64,000 bases of DNA from CAZUDO01 sp964618895 (GCA_964618895.1 CAZUDO010000012.1:65235-129234); one strand, 5' to 3'. Shown: positions 17,583-26,561, counted from the first letter of the stretch. Numbers and translations: made by a program. The notes: generated by a model not told the origin, from the letters alone.

Positions 17583-18920
17583 ATGTTCGACTCCCTTGGC
17601 GAGAAGTTCGATGTTCTGCTGCGCAAGCTGCAGGGCCAAGGGAAGATCACCGAGCGCACCATCGAGGAGGCGCTGCGCGACGTGCGGCGCGCACTGCTCG
17701 AAGCCGACGTCAACGTCGACGTGGTGAGAGCCTTCGTCGACGCGGTCAAGCGCGACGCGCTCGGCACCGAGGTGCTGCGCAGCCTTACCCCGGAGCAGCA
17801 CTTCATCAAGCTCGTGCATCGCGAGCTCGTTCAGCTGCTCGGCGGCACGCCCACGCCGTTCGTGGTCACTGGCCCCGCGCCCGCGGTCATCATGCTGGTC
17901 GGCTTGAACGGCGCCGGCAAGACCACCACCACGGCGAAGCTCGCGCGTCACCTCCGGGACGAGCACAAGCGCCGGCCGTACCTCGTTCCCGCCGACGTGT
18001 ACCGACCGGCCGCGATCGCGCAGCTGACCGCGCTCGCCGACCAGCTCGGCGTTCCGGTGCACCCGACGCACGCCGGCGGCGATCCGGTCACGATCGCGCG
18101 CGACGGGGTGGCCGGCGCCCGCGCCCAGAACGCCGACACGGTCCTGATCGACACCGCCGGTCGCCAAACGGTGAACGACGAGCTGATGCGTGAGCTCGAG
18201 CGGATGGTCGACGCGCTCCGACCGCAGCACATCCTGCTGGTCGCGGACGCGATGACCGGCCAGGACGCGGTCGCCACGGCGCAGGGATTCGCCAGCCGTC
18301 TTCCACTCTCGGGCGTAGTGCTCACGAAGATCGAGGGCGACGCACGTGGGGGGGCAGCGCTCTCGCTACGAGCGGTCACCGGCCAACCGATCGTGTTCAC
18401 CGGCACGGGTGAACGCCTCGACGCCCTCGAGCCTTTCTATCCTGAGCGCATTGCGTCGCGCGTCCTCGGGATGGGCGACGTGCTGTCCCTGATCGAGCGC
18501 GCCGAGAAAGCCGTCGATCGCTCCCAGGCCGCGGCGTTGCAGAAGAAGATCAAGCGCAACGACTTCGACCTGGAAGACTTCCGCGAGCAGCTTCGGGCCG
18601 TGCGGAAGATGGGATCCGTGACCGAGCTGCTCGGCATGATCCCGGGCGTGAAGAAGCTGCTGCGCGGCGCCGATCTCTCCGAGACGGAGGACGAGCTCAA
18701 GCGCGTCGAGGCCATCATCTCGTCCATGACTCCGGCGGAGCGCCGCAACGTCCTGATCCTCAACTCGAACCGCCGCAAACGCATCGCCCGCGGGAGCGGG
18801 ACCTCCGTAACCGACGTCAACCGGTTGATCAAACAGTTCACCCAAACCAAGAAGGTGCTGAAGCAGCTTGGCTCGAACCCGATGCTCCCCCGTATGGGGT
18901 TTCCCGGCCTCCCCCACTGA
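17583..18920 (+). CDS. ffh: Signal recognition particle protein Ffh
   Basis: A 445-residue SRP54 GTPase. The N domain (FDSLGEKFDVLLRKLQGQG), the G-domain P-loop GLNGAGKTTTTAKLA (about residue 104), DTAGRQ, TKIEGDARGG and the C-terminal M domain (FREQLRAVRKMGSVTELLGMIPG, SGTSVTDVNRLIKQF) are complete. It targets membrane and secreted proteins to FtsY/Sec. First gene of the ffh-rpsP-khpA-rimM-trmD-rplS cluster. Confidence 0.99.
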   Translation: MFDSLGEKFDVLLRKLQGQGKITERTIEEALRDVRRALLEADVNVDVVRAFVDAVKRDALGTEVLRSLTPEQHFIKLVHRELVQLLGGTPTPFVVTGPAPAVIMLVGLNGAGKTTTTAKLARHLRDEHKRRPYLVPADVYRPAAIAQLTALADQLGVPVHPTHAGGDPVTIARDGVAGARAQNADTVLIDTAGRQTVNDELMRELERMVDALRPQHILLVADAMTGQDAVATAQGFASRLPLSGVVLTKIEGDARGGAALSLRAVTGQPIVFTGTGERLDALEPFYPERIASRVLGMGDVLSLIERAEKAVDRSQAAALQKKIKRNDFDLEDFREQLRAVRKMGSVTELLGMIPGVKKLLRGADLSETEDELKRVEAIISSMTPAERRNVLILNSNRRKRIARGSGTSVTDVNRLIKQFTQTKKVLKQLGSNPMLPRMGFPGLPH

Positions 18921-18939
18921 AGCGCACACAAGGAGACGC

Positions 18940-19194
18940 ATGTCCGTCAAAATCCGCTTAGCTCGTCATGGCAGCAAGAAAAAGCCCGTGTATCGTATCG
19001 TGGTCGCGAACTCCGAATCGCCGCGCGACGGACGCTACATCGAACAGGTGGGGTTGTACGACCCCACGCGCTCGCCCACGCTCATCCAGTTCCAGGCCGA
19101 AAAACTGGCGGCGTGGCTCAAGAAAGGTGCGCAGCCCACGCAGACCGTGGCGCAGCTGATCCAGAAGACGGCGCCGGCCCGCACCGCCTCATGA
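18940..19194 (+). CDS. rpsP: 30S ribosomal protein bS16
   Basis: An 84-residue bS16 starting at ATG 18940 (MSVKIRLARHGSKKKPVYRI), with the AAGGAGA ribosome site 5 bases upstream; a longer in-frame start inside ffh is rejected. RDGRYIEQVGLYDP is the family core. Involved in 30S assembly. It is 19 bases behind ffh, the common arrangement. Confidence 0.98.
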   Translation: MSVKIRLARHGSKKKPVYRIVVANSESPRDGRYIEQVGLYDPTRSPTLIQFQAEKLAAWLKKGAQPTQTVAQLIQKTAPARTAS

Positions 19195-19221
19195 TCTTCC
19201 CCGGCCGAAGGAGCGGCACCC

Positions 19222-19458
19222 ATGAAAGAACTAGTGGTGTTTCTCGCCAAGCATCTCGTCAATCATCCTGATGCCGTCGAAGTGACCGAGACCCAGGGCG
19301 AAACCGCATCAATCCTCGAGCTGCGGGTCGCCAAGGAAGACCTGGGGCGAGTGATCGGCAAGCAGGGACGGACCGCGAAGTCGATTCGCACCATCCTCAA
19401 TGCCGCCGCCTCCCGGACGAATCGCAAGGTCGTCCTCGAGATCATCGAAGAGAAGTGA
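19222..19458 (+). CDS. khpA: KH-domain RNA-binding protein KhpA
   Basis: A 78-residue single KH domain: MKELVVFLAKHLVNHPDAVEV start, and the GxxG RNA-binding loop in DLGRVIGKQGRTAKSIRTIL. Homologous to YlqC/KhpA, which with KhpB binds RNA and affects cell elongation in Firmicutes; in this gene order it sits between rpsP and rimM. Complete length. Confidence 0.96.
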   Translation: MKELVVFLAKHLVNHPDAVEVTETQGETASILELRVAKEDLGRVIGKQGRTAKSIRTILNAAASRTNRKVVLEIIEEK

Positions 19459-19459
19459 C

Positions 19460-19975
19460 GTGGACGCGCCCGCGACGATCGCGGTCGGCGAGATCGTCGG
19501 GGCCCATGCTCTCCGGGGCCTCCTGCGAGTGCGCCCCTACCAGAGGCCGGCGCCGAGCCTGGCGGCAGGACGCCAGATCGTACTTGAGCAGGCCGGGCAC
19601 CGACGAGATGCCCGCGTGCTGTCCGCCGCCCCCCATGGACGAGGACTCGTGCTGGTAGCGCTCGACGGCATCGACGACCGGACTGCCGCGGAAGCGCTCA
19701 TCGGCGCTCGTCTCCTCGTTGCAACCACCGACCTTCCTCCGCTAGGCGAGGATGAGTTCTACCATCACGAGATCCTCGGTTTCACGGTGGAAACCGACGC
19801 CGGCGAACCGCTCGGGCAGATCGCCGAAACCCTTTCGACCGGGCTGAACGACGTCTGGGTAGTTCGCGACGGCGCTCGCGAGCACCTCATCCCCGTGATT
19901 GCCGACGTCGTCCGCCTCATCGATCGCCCCCGCCGGCGGGTGGTCATCCAGCCGCTTCCCGGCTTGCTCGATTGA
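19460..19975 (+). CDS. rimM: Ribosome maturation factor RimM
   Basis: A 171-residue RimM. GTG 19460, one base after the khpA stop, is chosen because the family start (IAVGEIVGAHALRGLLRV) follows directly. The N-terminal beta-barrel and the PRC-barrel (DEFYHHEILGFTVETDAGEPLG; HLIPVIADVVRLIDRPRRRVVIQPLPGLLD, in pieces) are both present. It assists 16S 3'-domain processing and S19 assembly. Confidence 0.97.
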   Translation: MDAPATIAVGEIVGAHALRGLLRVRPYQRPAPSLAAGRQIVLEQAGHRRDARVLSAAPHGRGLVLVALDGIDDRTAAEALIGARLLVATTDLPPLGEDEFYHHEILGFTVETDAGEPLGQIAETLSTGLNDVWVVRDGAREHLIPVIADVVRLIDRPRRRVVIQPLPGLLD

Positions 19976-19993
19976 GCCCGCTCGGACGATCCC

Positions 19994-20731
19994 GTGCGCA
20001 TTCACGTCATCACGCTGTTCCCCGAAATGCTGGGCTCGCCCCTGGCGGCGAGCCTGCTCGGCCGCGCGCGCAGTCGGGGCGTAGTCGAGATTCTCCTGCA
20101 TCAACTGCGGGACTACGCCGGGGGACGACACTTGCAGGTTGACGACACGCCGTACGGCGGTGGGCAGGGCATGGTGATGCAGCCCGATCCCCTCGTCGCC
20201 GCACTCGAGCACGTGTGCGCCGCCGACAGCCCGCGGCGCATTCTGCTCTCGCCACGGGGGGCCCCCTTCCACCAGCGACGGGCGGAGGCATTGGCCCGGG
20301 AGGCTGCGCTGTGCCTTGTCTGCGGCCGCTACGAAGGGGTCGACGAACGCGTCGCCGCCTACGTCGACGAAGAGCTGTCCATCGGGGACTTCGTGCTCTC
20401 GGGGGGTGAGCTGGCGGCGCTGGTCGTGATCGACGCCGTCGTGCGGCTCCTCCCGGGTGCGCTGGGGAACGCCGCGTCGCCGGCCGACGAGACGCACACG
20501 ACTGGTCTCCTCGAGCACCCGCACTACACCCGTCCCGAGGAGTTCCGGGGGGCCCGGCCGCCCGCCGTGCTCCTCTCCGGCGACCACGCGGCGATCCGCC
20601 GCTGGCGCCGAGAGGAGTCGCTCCGGGTGACCCTTGCCCGCCGGCCCGAGCTGCTCGACCGCGCGGCCCTGTCCACGACCGACCGGGCATTCCTCCGGCT
20701 CTTGGGGTGGCCTGACGGGGGCACCTCGTGA
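19994..20731 (+). CDS. trmD: tRNA (guanine-N1-)-methyltransferase TrmD
   Basis: A 245-residue TrmD making m1G37 in tRNAs read at CNN/GGG codons. GTG start MRIHVITLFPEMLGSPLAAS, DDTPYGGGQGMVMQPDPL, the SPOUT knot with LVCGRYEGVDERV and SIGDFVLSGGELAALVVIDAVVRL are diagnostic. It ends in a GTGA overlap with the next methyltransferase gene. Confidence 0.99.
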   Translation: MRIHVITLFPEMLGSPLAASLLGRARSRGVVEILLHQLRDYAGGRHLQVDDTPYGGGQGMVMQPDPLVAALEHVCAADSPRRILLSPRGAPFHQRRAEALAREAALCLVCGRYEGVDERVAAYVDEELSIGDFVLSGGELAALVVIDAVVRLLPGALGNAASPADETHTTGLLEHPHYTRPEEFRGARPPAVLLSGDHAAIRRWRREESLRVTLARRPELLDRAALSTTDRAFLRLLGWPDGGTS

Positions 20732-21288
20732 GCCCCCTCTACGTCGCCCTCCTGCACCACCCCGTGTACGACAAGAACGGCGCCGTCGTGACCACGGCCG
20801 TGACCAACATGGACGTTCACGACCTGGCGCGCCTGGGGCGGACGTTCGCGCTGCGCGGCATCTTCGTCGCCACCCCGGTCGCGACGCTCCGCCGACTGGT
20901 CGAGCGCATCATGCAGCACTGGGACACGGGCCCGGGCGCCAGATACAACCAGACCCGCAAGGAGGCGCTGTCTCTGGTGCGGTTGGCTCCCGATCTGGAC
21001 GGCGTCGTGGCCGACATCGAACGGGAATGCAGCATGTTGCCGCGCATCGTTGCCACCTCGGCGCGGGAAGGGGGGGCCCGTATTTCCTTCCCCCTCCTTC
21101 GCCAGCGCCTCGATGGGGGCACCCGGCCCGAGCTGCTTATTCTCGGCACGGGGTGGGGTCTCACGGAGGACATTCTCGCGCGGGCCGACGACGTGCTGGA
21201 GCCGATTCGGGGGGCGGACCGCTACAACCACCTCTCGGTCCGCGCTGCAGCGGCCATTATCCTTGACCGGCTCCTTGGTGAACGATAA
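20728..21288 (+). CDS. SPOUT-type RNA methyltransferase (PF09936 family)
   Basis: A 186-residue protein starting SPLYVALLHHPVYDKNG and containing TNMDVHDLARLGRTF and RYNQTRKEAL, with LGTGWGLTEDILARAD and RADRYNHLSVRAAAAIILDRLLG-type knot end (here GADRYNHLSVRAAAAIILDRL). This matches the small SAM-dependent RNA methyltransferase family exemplified by Thermotoga TM1570. The RNA target is unknown. Translational coupling to trmD (GTGA) and position before rplS suggest a tRNA or rRNA substrate. Confidence 0.9.
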   Translation: MSPLYVALLHHPVYDKNGAVVTTAVTNMDVHDLARLGRTFALRGIFVATPVATLRRLVERIMQHWDTGPGARYNQTRKEALSLVRLAPDLDGVVADIERECSMLPRIVATSAREGGARISFPLLRQRLDGGTRPELLILGTGWGLTEDILARADDVLEPIRGADRYNHLSVRAAAAIILDRLLGER

Positions 21289-21301
21289 AGGTTCCCGGCT
21301 G

Positions 21302-21643
21302 ATGAATCCGATCGACCGCATCGAAGCCGAGCAACTCCGCAAGGACGTGCCACGCTTCAAGCCGGGCGACACCGTGCGGGTGCACGTGCGCGTCGTCGAG
21401 GGCGACAAGGAACGTATCCAGGTCTTCGAGGGAACCGTCCTCCGCCGCAGCGGCGGAGCCAACCGCGAGACCTTCACGGTCCGGAAGACCTCGTACGGTG
21501 TCGGGGTCGAGCGCACGTTCCCCATCCACTCGCCGCGCGTCGATCGGATTGAAGTAACCGCCAAGGGCGCCGTCCGACGAGCGAAGCTATACTATCTCCG
21601 CGAGCGGACCGGGCGCGCAGCACGCGTGACCGAACAAGCCTAG
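21302..21643 (+). CDS. rplS: 50S ribosomal protein bL19
   Basis: A 113-residue bL19 starting ATG 21302 (MNPIDRIEAEQLRKDVPRF). FKPGDTVRVHVRVVEGDKERIQ, FEGTVLRRSG and SYGVGVERTFPIHSPRV are the family body. It sits at the 30S-50S interface. It ends the operon and is followed 15 bases later by the convergent bactofilin gene. Confidence 0.98.
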   Translation: MNPIDRIEAEQLRKDVPRFKPGDTVRVHVRVVEGDKERIQVFEGTVLRRSGGANRETFTVRKTSYGVGVERTFPIHSPRVDRIEVTAKGAVRRAKLYYLRERTGRAARVTEQA

Positions 21644-21658
21644 TCCGAACTCAGTCGA

Positions 21659-22051
21659 TTACACGCGCGCCTGCGGTTCCTTAGAGGGGCCCGCCGTGAC
21701 GGCGGGGGGTCCGCCCATACGTGACCGCCCCTCGAAAGTGGCGCCTTCCTGGATCACCAGACACTTGGTCTCGACGTCACCGAAAAGGCGCCCGCCCGAG
21801 CAGATCTCGACCCGCGTTGCGCCCTGCACCTGCCCGCGCACTTCGCCGAGTACGACGAGATTGGCCGCTTGGACGGTGGCGTGGACGGACGCCGCGACGC
21901 CCACCACGAGGAGGTCCGTGGCCCGCACCTCCCCCCGGAGCTTCCCCTCGATCCGGGTGGCCGTCTCGAAGGACAGCTTCCCGGTGACCTCGGCGTCCGG
22001 TCCGAGGGAGACGCGAACCTCCTGCCAGGCAGTGCTCCCGTTCGGCTTCAT
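21659..22051 (-). CDS. Bactofilin (polymer-forming cytoskeletal protein)
   Basis: A 130-residue bactofilin: a beta-helix core of alternating hydrophobic strands (LSFETATRIEGKLRGEV, LLVVGVAASVHATVQAANLVVLGEVRGQV in pieces) flanked by short disordered ends. Bactofilins self-assemble into filaments and localise envelope enzymes. It starts 3 bases after the stop of the oppF-like gene, so it is the last gene of the lipoprotein/ABC operon rather than free-standing. Confidence 0.92.
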   Translation of the reverse strand: MKPNGSTAWQEVRVSLGPDAEVTGKLSFETATRIEGKLRGEVRATDLLVVGVAASVHATVQAANLVVLGEVRGQVQGATRVEICSGGRLFGDVETKCLVIQEGATFEGRSRMGGPPAVTAGPSKEPQARV

Positions 22052-22054
22052 CGC

Positions 22055-23059
22055 TCAGACCCCTCCCCCCGGTGCGGCCGGAAATACGTGACAGGCTACG
22101 GCGTGGCCCCCCGCAGCTCCCGCGAGTGACGGTGTCACACGACGACATATATCCTCGGCATGCGGGCAACGTGGATGAAAGGCACACCCCGCCGGCGGCC
22201 GCACGGGGCTCGCCACGTCACCTGTCATCACCGCCCGTTGCGCCATCCGTGTGCTCCGCTGCCGCGGATCCGGAACCGGAACCGCGGACAGAAGAGCATG
22301 AGTATAGGGATGTCGCGGGTGCGTGTAAATCGCCTCGCGGGGCGCCATCTCGACGATCCGGCCGAGATACATTATGGCCACGCGATCGCTCACATGCTCG
22401 ATGATGCGGAGGTCATGTGCGACGAACAGCATCGTGAGGCCTAGTTTCCGCCGAAGATCGTCGAGGAGGTTCAGGATCTGCGCCTGGATCGACACGTCGA
22501 GGGCGGATACCGCTTCGTCCGCAACGACGAACCGTGGTCCAACGGCAAGCGCCCGCGCGATACCGATGCGCTGCCGCTGCCCGCCGCTGAACTCGTGCGG
22601 ATAACGCGATGCGGCCTCCGGCGACAGCCCCACCAGCTCGAGCAACTCCTGCACCCGCGCCCGCCGCTCGGCCCGCGTTCCGAGGCGATGGATTTCGAGC
22701 CCCTCCCCGATGATGCTCGCCACGCGCATGCGGGGGTTGAGCGATCCGTAGGGGTCCTGGAAGACGATCTGCATCTCGCGCCGCAGAGAACGGAGTTCGC
22801 GCGGCGCGAGCGTCAGGAGTGAGCGACCATCGAAACGCACATCCCCGGCCGTGGGCTCGAGCAGCCGGAGCATGAGCCGGCCGAGCGTGGACTTGCCGCA
22901 ACCAGATTCCCCGACCAGGCCCACGGTTTCCCCGGGCTGGATCGCCAGCGAGACGCCGTCTACCGCGCGCACCCAGGCGCGCGCGCGCCACAGCAGGCCC
23001 CCGCGCAGCGGGTAGTACTTGCGAACGTCGCGGACTTCGACGAGCGGCGCCGGCATCAT
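22055..23059 (-). CDS. Oligopeptide-type ABC transporter ATP-binding protein (OppF/DppF-like)
   Basis: A 334-residue ABC ATPase. Walker A GLVGESGCGKSTLGRLMLRLL, Q-loop MQIVFQDPYGSLNPRM, signature FSGGQRQRIGIARALA, Walker B FVVADEAVSALDVSIQAQ and the C-terminal oligopeptide extension with GCAFHPRCPHA are present. ATG 23059 lies in ATGA overlap with the oppD-like stop, so the longer open frame upstream is not used. OppF normally pairs with OppD, two permeases and a binding protein; the permeases and binding protein are not here. Confidence 0.95.
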   Translation of the reverse strand: MMPAPLVEVRDVRKYYPLRGGLLWRARAWVRAVDGVSLAIQPGETVGLVGESGCGKSTLGRLMLRLLEPTAGDVRFDGRSLLTLAPRELRSLRREMQIVFQDPYGSLNPRMRVASIIGEGLEIHRLGTRAERRARVQELLELVGLSPEAASRYPHEFSGGQRQRIGIARALAVGPRFVVADEAVSALDVSIQAQILNLLDDLRRKLGLTMLFVAHDLRIIEHVSDRVAIMYLGRIVEMAPREAIYTHPRHPYTHALLSAVPVPDPRQRSTRMAQRAVMTGDVASPVRPPAGCAFHPRCPHAEDICRRVTPSLAGAAGGHAVACHVFPAAPGGGV

Positions 23060-24012
23060 GCGCGCAAGCAGGCGACCCGGTGCCCGGGAGCCCGTTCCTC
23101 CAGAGTCGGCACCACGTCGGCGCACGCGGCAATGCGTGCGGGGCAGCGGTCGCGGAAGGCGCATCCGCCCGGGAGGCGAAGCAGGTCGGGAACCTGGCCC
23201 GGGATGGTTTCCAGACGGGCCTGCCGCTTCCCCATGCCCGGCATCGAGCGGAAGAGCGCCTGTGTGTAGGGATGGCGTGGGTGATCGAATATCTCGAGGA
23301 CCGGCGCCTGCTCGACGATCCGCCCCGCGTACATGATCGCCACATCGTCCGCCCGCTCGGCCACCACTCCGAGATCGTGCGTGATGAGGAGAAGGCCCAT
23401 TCCGTGACGCTCGCGCAGGGTGTGGAGCAGGTCGAGGATATCCGCCTGAATGGTCACGTCGAGGGCCGTCGTCGGTTCGTCTGCGATCAATATCCGAGGC
23501 TCGCAGGCGATCGCCATCGCAATCATGACCCGCTGGCGCATGCCGCCCGACAGCTGGTGGGGGTACTCGGCGGCGCGGCGCGCTGGATCCGCGATCCCGA
23601 CCTCGGTGAGCAACTCGATGGCACGCGCCCGGGCGGCGCGACGGCCGAGACCCCGATGGACGCGGAGGCCCTCCGTGACCTGCATTCCCACCGTGAAGAC
23701 CGGGTTGAGGGAGGTCATCGGCTCCTGGAAGATCATCGCCACACTCGTGCCACGTACCCGTCGCATCTCCCGCTCGGAGAGAGCGAGCAGATCACGACCG
23801 TCGAGGCGTACCTGGCCACCTGCAATGTGGCCAGGCGGGGGGACCAACCGCATCACGGACAGAGCTGTCATGCTCTTCCCGCATCCGGATTCTCCGACCA
23901 GCCCAAGCACGCGTCCCGCATCCACGTCGAACGACACCCGATCGACGGCGCGGGCCGTGCCTCCGGGAAGCACGAACACGGTCTCGAGCGCCCGGACCTC
24001 GAGCAGCATCAC
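23056..24012 (-). CDS. Oligopeptide-type ABC transporter ATP-binding protein (OppD/DppD-like)
   Basis: A 318-residue ABC ATPase. Walker A GLVGESGCGKSMTALSVMRL, Q-loop AMIFQEPMTSLNPVF, signature LSGGMRQRVMIAMAIA, Walker B ILIADEPTTALDVTIQA, and the C-terminal CAFRDRCP cluster typical of OppD/DppD. It overlaps the LolB-like gene upstream and oppF downstream by 4 bases each. Energises uptake of peptides or similar ligands with permeases encoded elsewhere. Confidence 0.95.
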   Translation of the reverse strand: MMLLEVRALETVFVLPGGTARAVDRVSFDVDAGRVLGLVGESGCGKSMTALSVMRLVPPPGHIAGGQVRLDGRDLLALSEREMRRVRGTSVAMIFQEPMTSLNPVFTVGMQVTEGLRVHRGLGRRAARARAIELLTEVGIADPARRAAEYPHQLSGGMRQRVMIAMAIACEPRILIADEPTTALDVTIQADILDLLHTLRERHGMGLLLITHDLGVVAERADDVAIMYAGRIVEQAPVLEIFDHPRHPYTQALFRSMPGMGKRQARLETIPGQVPDLLRLPGGCAFRDRCPARIAACADVVPTLEERAPGHRVACLRA

Positions 24013-24797
24013 TCGAGGTTCGGGGCGCCCGCCACGTCGAGGGGCAGCACCCGCGCGGCCGACGGGGGGGCGAACAGCGCCAGATCCAGGGGCACATTCT
24101 GCTCCACCCGGTCGTAGGCCAGACGTGCAGCCGTCCCGGCCGCGGGCGCACCGATGTCGACCACGTGGGGAAACCCGTCGTGATAGTCGTCGAACCCCAC
24201 GCGCAGCATCACGACGCCGTCAGTCGCGTCCTCGGCACGCCGCACCGCCAGCGTATCGCCCGCGAACCAGATCGTTTGCACACGACCGGGCCCCGGTACC
24301 GTCAGACGATACTCGCCGTCGTGGGTCGTCTCCAAGGTCGGTGTGCCGACGATGGTGCGCGCGGGCGGGACCCCCAGCAGGATGTCGACCAGGTCCGGAA
24401 CCGTGAACGGCGCCCCCACGAAGCGGGCTACGTTGGCCGGGGTGGCTGGCCCTTCGTACCGCGTCCCCTCCCCCTGTGGATATGCCCACAGAAACGCATC
24501 CCGGGTCCCGAGGGCGAGAACGAGGCCAAAGGGGGACAGGACATCGACCCGGACCGCATCCGGACGGCGCACCAGGACGGCCTGGCGGGTCCACCCCCCA
24601 CGCAGCCCCGCCCGAAGCCGGGCACGTGCCCGCAGCGAGGTCATGCTTTCGCGACGCGCCTCGAGGTTGGCCAACAACGCCTCCGCGGAGGTGGCGACCG
24701 TTGGCCTCACCGCGCCGCGCCATATTCCACAGCCCGCCACAACGGCCGCCAAGAGTGACACCCCGATGGCGGGCCCGAGCGCGCGCAGTCGGGTCAG
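24009..24797 (-). CDS. LolB-like/DUF4292 outer-membrane lipoprotein, probable CTG start
   Basis: About 262 residues. If started at GTG 24761 the protein would be MSLLAAVVAGC, with no positively charged n-region. The in-frame CTG at 24797 (in a CTGA overlap with the upstream TPR gene) gives LTRLRALGPAIGVSLLAAVVAGC, a proper lipoprotein signal with lipobox VVAGC. The mature part, with SLRARARLRAG, DAVRVDVLSPFG and FVGAPFTVPDLVDILLG, resembles LolB/DUF4292 half-barrel proteins that bind lipids or lipoproteins. Specific function is not established. Confidence 0.78.
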   Translation of the reverse strand: MTRLRALGPAIGVSLLAAVVAGCGIWRGAVRPTVATSAEALLANLEARRESMTSLRARARLRAGLRGGWTRQAVLVRRPDAVRVDVLSPFGLVLALGTRDAFLWAYPQGEGTRYEGPATPANVARFVGAPFTVPDLVDILLGVPPARTIVGTPTLETTHDGEYRLTVPGPGRVQTIWFAGDTLAVRRAEDATDGVVMLRVGFDDYHDGFPHVVDIGAPAAGTAARLAYDRVEQNVPLDLALFAPPSAARVLPLDVAGAPNLE

Positions 24798-26509
24798 AGC
24801 GTGCCGCCCTCCGCCTGGCCCCCACCTTCGATAGCATGGATCTTGCCCTTCAGGCGCTCGATCTGGGGAGATTCCTTCGCCCGCCCGAGGGCGTCACGGT
24901 AGAGGCGCAGCGCATCACGCGTGTCGCCGGCGCGGTCGTATGCGTCTCCGAGATGCTCGGAGACAGTGGAATCGTCCCCGGACAGCTCGACCGCTCGCTC
25001 GAGATGTTCGATCGCTTGCCGGTAGTCTCCGCGCTGGAAATACACCCATCCGAGGCTGTCGACGAAGAACCCGTCATCGGGCTCGAGCGCGAGGGCGCGC
25101 CGGATGAGCTCCTCGGCCTCGTCGAGATGCACGCCCATCTCGGCGTAGGTGTAGCCGAGGTAGTTCAGCGCCGGGGCGTTGCGCGGATTGATCTCGACCG
25201 CACGGCGCATTTGCTCGATGGTCCGCTGTTTGTCCTTGGCCTCGTCGTACGCAGCCCCGAGCGTGAAGCGGTACCCGTCGTTGTCGGGGAAGCGCTCGAC
25301 CATGTGCTCGAGGAGTGCGATCGCCGCTCGCAGGTCCCCCCGCTCGCGGTACAGTCCCGCCAGATAGCTCATCAGCTCCGGGGAGTCCGACTTCTTCTCG
25401 CGCGTCTCTTCCATGATGCGCACGGCCTCTGGCAACCGCCCGGCCTTGCGGAGCAGGTGAGCGCTCTGGATGCGCGCGTCGACGTAGTACTCTGACGATT
25501 CCGGAAGCTTCAAAAACTCTGCCACGGCGCGGTCGACGGCGCTCTGTTCAGCGTATACCGATCCCAGATAGTAGCGTACGCGCCAGTTGTCGGGCTGCGC
25601 CGCCAGCACCAGGTTGAACTCGGTCGCCGCGCGTTCAGGATCCCCCTTCTCGAGAAAAATGAGCCCGATCTTGGTGCGCGCCTCACGTGGGTCGGTGTCG
25701 ACCCGCTCGAGCTCGCGGAACTGCTGCAGGGCATCGTCGAGCTTCTTCTGCCCGACGTACAACCCGCCCAGCCGTCGCCGCACGAGCACACTCTGGGGGT
25801 TGAGCGACAGGATGCGCTGATAGAGCGCGATCGCCTTGTCCGACCGTCCCTGGAGTTCGTACGTGAGCGCCAGGTCGGTCAAGATGAGCTCGGACTGGGG
25901 ATTCAGCTTGAGCGCATCCAGGTAGTAGCGTTCCGCCTTGTCCAGCTGACCGGCCGCAGCGTGGACCCGGCCGAGATAGTAGTAGCCGAGGATCGAGCCC
26001 GGGTTGCGGGCGATGAGCTTCCGCAGCACCTCGACCGCACGGGTCGTGTCGCCGCGCTTGCTGTAGAGCGCCCCCAGGTAGAGATAGCCCTCCTGGCTGT
26101 CGGGATCGAGCCGCTGCAGCCGCACGTACGTCGCGATGGCCTCGTCGTCCCGCCCCGATGCCGACAGGATACCCCCGAGCAGCCCGAGGGCTTCGGGATT
26201 GTCGGGCTCGGCCTCGACGACCCACTGGCACTGTTCGAGGGCCCGCTCGAGCTGGCCGCTCCGGACATAGAGCGCCGCCAACCGCAGGCGCAGACGCGGC
26301 GTGTCCGGGTCGGCCGCGACCGCCGCCTCGAACTCGCGCAGCGCGGTCTCGGGGTCGTTGTGGGCGAGCGCCATCTCGCCCCGAAAGAAGTGCCCGAGTG
26401 CGGGCGCCTCGGGCGGCAGCGGCACGCGCGGGCCGAAGGCCGGCGGCCCGGCGCACCCGCTCGCCAGCAGGAGCGACATCACGGCAACGGCGGCAGCGCG
26501 CGTGCGCAT
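24794..26509 (-). CDS. TPR-repeat lipoprotein
   Basis: A 571-residue lipoprotein. ATG 26509 gives signal MRTRAAAVAVMSLLLASGC (lipobox ASGC); the open frame continues upstream without a signal. From residue about 45 to the end it consists of about 13-15 tetratricopeptide repeats (for example ALGHFFRGEMALAHNDPETA, AIEHLERAVELSGDDSTV). It is probably an outer-membrane-anchored scaffold. It begins an operon in which every downstream gene overlaps or nearly touches the next (LolB-like, OppD, OppF, bactofilin). Confidence 0.9.
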   Translation of the reverse strand: MRTRAAAVAVMSLLLASGCAGPPAFGPRVPLPPEAPALGHFFRGEMALAHNDPETALREFEAAVAADPDTPRLRLRLAALYVRSGQLERALEQCQWVVEAEPDNPEALGLLGGILSASGRDDEAIATYVRLQRLDPDSQEGYLYLGALYSKRGDTTRAVEVLRKLIARNPGSILGYYYLGRVHAAAGQLDKAERYYLDALKLNPQSELILTDLALTYELQGRSDKAIALYQRILSLNPQSVLVRRRLGGLYVGQKKLDDALQQFRELERVDTDPREARTKIGLIFLEKGDPERAATEFNLVLAAQPDNWRVRYYLGSVYAEQSAVDRAVAEFLKLPESSEYYVDARIQSAHLLRKAGRLPEAVRIMEETREKKSDSPELMSYLAGLYRERGDLRAAIALLEHMVERFPDNDGYRFTLGAAYDEAKDKQRTIEQMRRAVEINPRNAPALNYLGYTYAEMGVHLDEAEELIRRALALEPDDGFFVDSLGWVYFQRGDYRQAIEHLERAVELSGDDSTVSEHLGDAYDRAGDTRDALRLYRDALGRAKESPQIERLKGKIHAIEGGGQAEGGTL

Positions 26510-26561
26510 CGAAGCTGGTGCTCCTACCATGACGAACGAGGTACGACAAAGCAAACCAGCG

